Assembly: GCA_026770615.1 (NCBI GenBank)
Contig: MU631555.1
Location: 128,765 to 138,955 of the forward strand
Direction: 5' to 3'
DNA: 10,191 nt
DNA from: Pavlovales sp. CCMP2436
Lineage: Eukaryota; Haptophyta; Pavlovophyceae; Pavlovales
Numbering within the stretch: the first letter of the stretch is position 1; every line of letters starts with the position of its first letter. Positions 5,768-10,191 of this stretch are shown here, in pieces. Below the pieces are notes generated by a model. The model was not told where the DNA came from, did no database searches, and saw only the letters and a program-made list of their open reading frames with translations. Made by a program: the position numbers and the translations under genes.

Positions 5768-7318
5768 TTGTCCACGCAGAACCTGAACGTGAGCGGGCAG
5801 GACATGCTCCTCCTCGACAACGCGACGAGCTACTTCCAGAACGTGGGCTACACGCGCACCAGCAACTTCCAGTTCAAGCTGAAGGAGCTCGACCCGCAGA
5901 ACGTGCCCAAGTTTGGCGCGACGACGACCTTCAAGGTGCAGAAGCAGGACCACCTGCTGGGCAACCTCGACCTGCGCCTGCGCATGAAGCTGCCGGCTGC
6001 CACCGACATGGGCAATGTGCCGCACTTCTTGACCAACAAGTTTGGCTTTGCCATGATCGAGCGCGTGCGCTCCCTGGTGGGCTCCAACTTCATCCAGGAG
6101 ATCGACAGCGAGTGGCTCGACATGGAGAACACGCTCTACCGCGAGCCCAAGATGCAGTACGTCGACATCATCGGCGACGCGCGCAAGCGGCCGGCCATCA
6201 AGAACGGCATGCTGCCCATCTCGACGCAGGCCCGGGAGACCTTCATCAACGGCCAGACGGTCGACGCCGCGCGCGGGATGTACTACGCCTCTCCGACTGA
6301 CGAGTACTACGGCACCGCGGAGCCGTTCATGAACAAGACCGTGGCGGACAACTCGATCCAGGGGCGCGTCGAGGCGGCGTCCTAGAGACAGACCGCCGCG
6401 ATCTCGCCTTTCCCCGCTAGCGTCGCGGAGGTGCTCCCCCCGCCGGCGGCGATGCCCGCGTACACGGGCAACATGCGGGTCCAGCTCGTGCACGACTGTG
6501 CGACCAACCGCTTGTCCGGCGGCAAGTCGCCATTCGGCACGCAGTACTACGGCAACCCGGAGATGGTCGAGTTCGTCGTGCCGCTCAGCCTCTTCTTCAG
6601 CAAGCACCCCTCGATGTACCTGCCGATCATGGCGATCGCCTCCTCGCAGGACATCACGGTCGAGATCCGCCTGCGCGACATTTGGGACCTCCTGCAGTAC
6701 TACCACCGGGTCGGAGTGGGGTCGGGGGTCTCTGCCACGAACGAGAACGAGTACTACGCCAACTCAAGCCCCTCCGGCTGGAGGAAGTCCGCACAGTTCC
6801 CTGACGCCGTGCCCGAGATCGAGTCGATGCAGCTGCTCGGCCACTACATCGCGCTGTCGGCGGCGGAGGCCGATGCGATGCAGACCAAGCCGCAGCACGT
6901 GCGCCTGGTCAAGCAGGTCCAGCATGTGAAGAACACGCTGGTCGTGATGCCGGGCATCGCGGACGGCAGCTGGACCACCAAGCTCGACTTCAAGATCGAC
7001 CTGGCCGTCCTGCACCCGGTGCAGACGCTCTGGGTCGTCCTGCGCGACACGGTCGAGGTGGGAAACCACGAGTACTTCCACTACCTGGGCAAGCCGGGCG
7101 ACGATTGCCGCGTGACCGCGTGGGACCTGGTGGTGAACGGCACGATCCGCATGCCAAACAAGGTCTCTGCCGATTACACCATGCAGCGCCTCGTGTCGCT
7201 CTTCCACGGGCACGGCAAGCGCTCTTACGGCGTGGACGAGCAGGCGCCGCTCGTCTCGATCGACTTTGCGCTCAACGGGCAGTCGGCGAACCCCTCGGGC
7301 CATATCAATCTGTTCAAC
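5768..7318 (+). pseudogene. Major capsid protein (double jelly-roll, Nucleocytoviricota type); no ATG, internal TAG, truncated
   Basis: The main shell protein; trimers of the double jelly-roll form the hexagonal capsomers. The N terminus shows the family signature G-Q-D-M-L-L-L-D-N-A-T-S-Y-F followed by YTRTSNFQF (about residues 10-36). The C-terminal half has the conserved VPLSLFFSKHPSMYLPIMAI and the ITVEIRLRDIW strand, then NPSGHINLFN. Three lesions are visible. First, the codon where a Met is expected is TTG (5768-5770), with an in-frame TAG 12 bases before and no ATG nearby. Second, a TAG at 6383-6385 (codon 206) splits the frame, which continues unbroken after it. Third, after Asn at 7316-7318 the family resemblance stops and Arg/His-rich readthrough runs to a TGA at 7424-7426; the final strands of the second jelly roll, roughly 80 residues in the family, are absent. 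The family call is firm. Confidence 0.88.
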
Positions 7319-7345
7319 TGCGGTTGCCGCAGGAAGCAGCATCGT
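7316..7345. other. Probable right-hand breakpoint between viral and host DNA
   Basis: MCP similarity is convincing up to 7318 and absent afterwards. To the right, gene density and GC fall, and on the minus strand a host-like signal-peptide exon begins at 7462 and runs towards the breakpoint. No direct repeat, terminal inverted repeat or target-site duplication could be seen here, so the joint looks like illegitimate recombination or a deletion. Exact base not determined. Confidence 0.5.
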
Positions 7346-7462
7346 CGTCGTAGCCTTGGTAGCCTTGAGCGGCGTCTCCACGTGCTGCTCGCCACCGCGC
7401 GAAACAGCGCCCATCACAGCACGTGACAGAAGCAATAGCATGGTGGCGAAGAGCAACATCAT
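7320..7462 (-). CDS. Candidate host signal-peptide exon (partial)
   Basis: On the minus strand GCCACCATGATG gives a strong Kozak context at 7462. The encoded start (MMLLFATMLLLLSRAVMGAV) is a typical cleavable signal peptide, followed by SRGGEQHVETPLKATKATTT and another hydrophobic patch. After about 7320 the frame continues only as antisense of the capsid gene, so the real reading must end or splice before that; no clear donor was seen. This may be the first exon of a secreted host protein cut by the viral joint. The mature protein is not identifiable. The opposite strand is also open here, so coding remains uncertain. Confidence 0.35.
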
Positions 7463-7478
7463 GGTGGCGAGTCAGGCA

Positions 7479-7498
7479 GCGCCCCCCTCGGGGGGCGC
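7479..7498. repeat. Perfect 9-bp inverted repeat with 2-base loop
   Basis: GCGCCCCCC (7479-7487) pairs with GGGGGGCGC (7490-7498) around TC. It would form a very stable hairpin in the leader of the candidate signal-peptide exon. No function is assigned. Confidence 0.7.
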
Positions 7499-7529
7499 AG
7501 TTGCAGCTGCACGCTCGCGCAGCTCATAA

Positions 7530-7998
7530 CATAACATATGACTTAACTTACCTGCATTTTAGTGTCTGCATACAGGACATTGCGCAGCAGAATTAATATT
7601 ATATTTATTAGTGGCTCAGCATGCTTTAACAGGCGATGTTCAAGCATTCACTGGTACTTGGTCGACGTCAGACATATCGCAAAGGTGTAAGCGTAATAAT
7701 AATCTGGGGGGTCTCATAGCACCAGCAGGCTGCCTGCCTCCTGATTTGAAGCTCAACATCCTGTATATTGGAGCTCTAATCTCAGTTCTCATCCCGTACG
7801 GCAGTAGCCATTGGACGGTGATTCGTGAATGCCGTAGCTTAAGCTACATATAGCCGATCAGCCGAGTAACATGCCAGAGTAACTCATAATTATTGCTCAA
7901 CGAGCTGAATCACCACTCGCTCGGACTCTCAACGATGATGACGGGTAAATGCTGACGGCGTGCTCAACCTGCTGACTGCAGGTGTACATTGACTGCAG
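7530..7998. other. Gene-poor, AT-richer stretch
   Basis: No convincing coding frame was found. The composition drops to AT-rich (for example around 7590-7612, TTAATATTATATTTATTA). On the minus strand at 7546-7554 is an exact CAG|GTAAGT, a consensus 5' splice site, which might belong to a leader intron of the candidate exon at 7462. A plus-strand frame at 7611-7853 exists but has no protein-like features beyond one hydrophobic patch. Confidence 0.4.
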
Positions 7999-8161
7999 GA
8001 GGAGCTTGGAGCTTATCGTCGAGGGTTCTCTATTCCATTACGCGAGGATCAATCGCCCGACAAATTTGATGAGCACGAGCCAGATCAGGCCGCACACGGT
8101 CGAGCCGACCACGGAATCCGAACACATCTCCTCCTCCTCGCCCGCTCGTTCGCCCGCTCAG
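7999..8161 (+). CDS. Weak internal exon candidate (host)
   Basis: The stretch is bounded on the left by an acceptor-like TTGACTGCAG (ends 7998) and on the right by a donor-like CTCAG|GTAGGG. One frame gives EELGAYRRGFSIPLREDQ and then SPDKFDEHEPDQ, which looks like protein. Another frame is also open and is the one that would join in phase to the exon candidate at 8747. The two cannot be reconciled by reading alone, so this is a low-confidence exon of an unknown gene. Confidence 0.22.
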
Positions 8162-8746
8162 GTAGGGGGCGCTCCCCGGAGGAGACGTTCGCCGTGCCGC
8201 GCGGCGGGCCGCGCGTGCAGCATTGTCGGCTCCACGGCGTGGCCGCTGCAGTGAGTGCGGCCTCGGCGGCACCTCTCCGCCTTGCCTGAATGACCTGATG
8301 TGACTGCCGGGGCCCTTCGCGCTTCTCCAGGAAGGCGAGGGCAAGGTCCCTCCCGTCGGCGTCTCTGCCCGTCGCCCCGTCCGTCCGTTGCAAATTTGAG
8401 TGACCCGAAATTGATGGTCTGTTTGAAATTTAATCACGATTTTATTCGATTTTTGCACCCATGCCAAATATCGCATTGCCCGGCCACGCGGCAGACCCCC
8501 GGACAGCAGACCCATCTGCGCTGACCCACCTTCCACTGCATCGCGTACGATGGGCACCAGTCTCGCGTGTCTGGCTTCCGGTCGCCGACCTACCTGAATC
8601 ACATCCACAGTGGAACTCACTTTCTCCCTCGTTGCGCGCGCGTGCGCGTCGTGCTGCCCAGGCTGCGCGCGGTCTCCCGTCCGGACGGCAGATCTCGGAC
8701 TTACAGCTGTTGTTAAAATTAACTTTTCACAAAAAGGCACGCATAG
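8162..8746. other. Probable intron or intergenic stretch
   Basis: No credible gene was seen on either strand. AT-rich patches occur at about 8388-8460 and 8710-8735. The right end resembles a 3' splice site: AAATTAACTTTTCAC (branch-point-like TTAAC) is followed by GCATAG at 8741-8746. The long minus-strand frame crossing this area has no protein-like character. Confidence 0.3.
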
Positions 8747-8890
8747 GTCATCATTGCGCGCGCGCGATTGGAGCGCACCGGCACCGGCAACGGCGGCGGC
8801 ACTGACAGCGACGACGACGGCAACCCCGACGAGTGGGCTGAGGGCGCGTACCACCTCCGCAGGGAGACACGGTTTGGGATCGGCGCCTAA
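8747..8890 (+). CDS. Candidate terminal exon of an unidentified host gene
   Basis: From a possible acceptor at 8746 the frame reads VIIARARLERTGTGNGGG, then TDSDDDGNPDEWAEGAYHL and RRETRFGIGA, ending in TAA at 8888-8890. The acidic TDSDDDGNPDEW followed by a short aromatic/basic end looks like a genuine protein C terminus. A 19-bp duplication follows three bases after the stop. I recognise no family, and the preceding exon is uncertain. Confidence 0.35.
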   Translation, partial: VIIARARLERTGTGNGGGTDSDDDGNPDEWAEGAYHLRRETRFGIGA

Positions 8891-8892
8891 GT

Positions 8893-8928
8893 ATGCCGCC
8901 TGGGTGACTACATGCCGCCTGGGTGACT
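8893..8928. repeat. 19-bp tandem duplication
   Basis: ATGCCGCCTGGGTGACT occurs at 8893-8909 and again at 8912-8928, with a 19-base period. It is a short slippage duplication just after a stop codon, presumably in a 3' untranslated region. Confidence 0.8.
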
Positions 8929-9057
8929 GAACGTCGTCGCGCCTACACGCTCGGAGTCGACCACTTCTGAAACAGAATGTCTGCAACCCACTGCCTGCTG
9001 CCCTTTTCTATCTGACGTAGTTTCAAAAAATTCGGTTTCACGCTGGATGACGGGAAC

Positions 9058-9196
9058 ATGACGGACGCGCTCGATGCAGAAGCAGAGGACTTGTTCCGCC
9101 CGCCCGATGGCTACAAGGAGACTGGCCGCCGGATCATCGTTGATAGCGAGCCGCATGCGCCCAACGGCCTGGGACCGCGCGACTACCACCTGCCTC
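9058..9196 (+). CDS. Candidate first exon upstream of the LRR gene
   Basis: An ATG at 9058 in a fair context (AACATGA) opens MTDALDAEAEDLFRPPDGYK, followed by ETGRRIIVDSEPHAPNGLGP. This is an acidic start with a Pro-rich patch that reads as protein. Past about 9190 the frame turns into Arg/Ala-rich text typical of a shadow. The LRR protein downstream is in a different frame, so an intron in between would be needed; no donor and acceptor pair fits in phase by eye. It may be exon 1 of the LRR gene or of another gene. The right end is approximate. Confidence 0.3.
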
Positions 9197-9331
9197 GTGC
9201 GCGCACCGTGCGCCCTCGCGACGCAGGGGAGCAAGCACGGCGCGCTGCAGCCGCACACTCACCCCGTGCTGCGCGTTCGTGCGGCGCCCCTCCGCGCAGC
9301 CGGCTCGTACACACCCTTTGCGCGGGGTATC

Positions 9332-9860
9332 ATGAACTCCCTCAAGGCGCAGAGCGGTAAGGCGCGCAAGCCCACTGCGATGCGGGTTGGCGAGGCCTCC
9401 ATAAGCCTGCAGCCGCCGCCGGGGCAGGTGCCGCGCAACCAGCGCAAGTTCATCCAGATCGGAGCAAGGGCGAAGTCGCAGCCAAAGGCCAAGGAGAAGG
9501 ATGAGGTGACGCTCGACGGGTTCCTCCTGCTAGACGCGTGCCACGTCGAGGACCCGGACGACGCCGTGCAGGCGGTACTGGAGGGCGCGGGCATCACGTC
9601 AGCCGTGCCCGAAGACCTGGCATTCTTCACGCGGCTCACGCACTTGGACGTGGGCGACAACCGACTGCAGCTTGACAGGCTCGCGGGCCTCCCGAATTTG
9701 CAGGAGCTGCACATCGACTGCAACGGGATTATTTCCATCGGCCTGCCCGCCGGTGGCTTCCCGCGGCTCGAGGTGCTCAACCTGAGCTATAACGGACTGC
9801 GGGCGGAGCAAATTTCAAACCTGGCGCAGCTCGCCTGTCTGCGCGAGCTGGACCTGACAG
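9332..9860 (+). CDS. Leucine-rich-repeat protein, XRRA1-like, 5' part (splits at an intron)
   Basis: The coding frame runs from at least an ATG at 9332 (MNSLKAQSGKARKP) to a splice donor at 9860. A basic region of about 70 residues leads into TLDGFLLLDACHVEDPDDA, then at least four leucine-rich repeats: LTHLDVGDNRLQL, LQELHIDCNGI, LEVLNLSYNGL and LRELDLTG. The DACHVEDP block just before the repeats, with the spacing of the repeats, matches my memory of XRRA1 (X-ray radiation resistance-associated 1), an LRR protein linked to cilia and DNA-damage response. The repeat that should follow LDLTG continues after the intron, outside the window. True upstream start unknown, since the frame is open further left. 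An unrelated LRR protein is the main alternative. Confidence 0.6.
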
Positions 9861-10191
9861 GCAAGTGCGTCGAGCTGAGGACTAATCATGTGGCGAGAGC
9901 CCCCCCCCCAGATATGATTTGTACATCTTCATACTTTACATCTTCGGTTCTTTCCAATAGATCTTCGTTGCATCGGTATGTACCCAGTAAACGCACTCAG
10001 CGGCCTGCGCGCAGAGAGAAAGCGGGGGGTGGTCACCCGCAACTAACTGGTTGCCACTAACTGGTTGCCACTAACTGATTGCCACTAACTGGTTGCCACT
10101 AACTGATTGCCACTAACTGCTTGCCACTAACTGCTTGCCACTAACTGGTGATCACTCAGCAACAACTTCGCCCTTGCCCTCTCCCCCCCCC
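9861..10191 (+). other. Start of a GC-AG type intron
   Basis: The exon ends ...GACCTGACAG and the next bases are GCAAGTGCG. AG|GCAAGT is the classic donor of GC-AG introns. Coding character vanishes at once. A C10 run plus AG (9900-9911) could serve as a near acceptor, but the sequence after it is AT-rich and does not continue the LRR pattern. The intron therefore probably runs beyond the window, ending in the pyrimidine-rich stretch from 10168 on (C9 at the very edge). Confidence 0.55.
10042..10153. repeat. 14-bp minisatellite, about eight copies
   Basis: The unit ACTAACTGNTTGCC is repeated head to tail from 10042. The ninth base varies G, G, A, G, A, C, C over the first seven copies, and the eighth copy (10140-10153) is degenerate at its right end. 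The array lies inside the presumed intron, just before a pyrimidine-rich tract. Each unit carries ACTAAC, which matches the eukaryotic branch-point consensus. Confidence 0.9.

Noticed and set aside
3989..6706. Minus-strand open frame of 905 codons
   Set aside because: It is antisense to three supported genes including the MCP, and is rich in Arg, His, Val and Leu as expected from the complement of GC-rich codons. It has no domain-like text.
1..7318. Prokaryotic virus or plasmid
   Set aside because: MCP and ATPase motifs are of the eukaryotic virus type, no Shine-Dalgarno pattern is seen, and the flank has eukaryotic splice signals.
7611..7853. Plus-strand frame of 80 codons
   Set aside because: No ATG at its left end, mixed composition, no motif; left as non-coding.
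8030..8986. Minus-strand frame of 318 codons
   Set aside because: Arg/Ala-rich, no motif, covers AT-rich non-coding patches and the better plus-strand exon candidate.
10042..10153. CRISPR array
   Set aside because: Units are 14 bp and directly abutting without spacers, in eukaryotic intronic DNA: a minisatellite.
1..10191. tRNA, rRNA, insertion sequence or transposase
   Set aside because: None was recognised on either strand.

Overview
The window looks like a piece of a GC-rich eukaryotic (protist) genome, most likely an alga. It carries a damaged, integrated fragment of a large or small DNA virus of the Nucleocytoviricota type. The eukaryotic host is shown by an intron-bearing leucine-rich-repeat gene at the right end with a textbook GC-AG type donor (AG|GCAAGT), and by a Kozak-like start on a candidate signal-peptide exon. 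High GC with GC-AG introns would suit a haptophyte, but that assignment is inference; other GC-rich algae are possible.

Region 1 (1 to about 7318) is viral and densely packed, with genes on both strands. From the left on the minus strand: the start of a RuvC-like (poxvirus A22-type) Holliday junction resolvase cut by the window edge, then a small two-membrane-segment protein broken by one TAA. Next come a T-rich divergent promoter region and a plus-strand 59-residue basic protein. It ends tail to tail with a minus-strand FtsK/HerA-type (A32-like) genome-packaging ATPase carrying one frameshift near its C terminus. Then follow a 51-residue ORF and a long Gly-rich, coiled-coil-like protein with a frameshift in its GGC tract, both minus strand. 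Across a 59-base divergent promoter on the plus strand lie an unrecognised ~290-residue protein (one frameshift), an unrecognised Pro/Ala-rich protein with a C-terminal Cys cluster (one TAG), and a double-jelly-roll major capsid protein (MCP). The MCP lacks an ATG, has one in-frame TAG, and is cut off before its last strands.

The resolvase, ATPase and MCP form a morphogenesis and packaging module: MCP builds the icosahedral shell, the ATPase pumps DNA in, and the resolvase trims replication intermediates. The unknown genes between them are probably virion proteins. No polymerase, primase, integrase or transposase is visible here. Gene content and compactness recall small Nucleocytoviricota relatives such as the mriyavirus / Pleurochrysis endemic virus group; this is inference only.

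Region 2 (about 7319 to 9057) is host-like and largely non-coding, with a candidate antisense signal-peptide exon abutting the broken MCP and two weak exon candidates. Region 3 (9058 to 10191) holds an LRR gene resembling XRRA1, then an intron containing a 14-bp minisatellite whose unit includes the branch-point-like ACTAAC.

The viral part has at least three single-base frame breaks, three in-frame TAR stops, a lost start and a truncated end, so it is probably a fairly young viral fossil. Some of the indels may be assembly errors.
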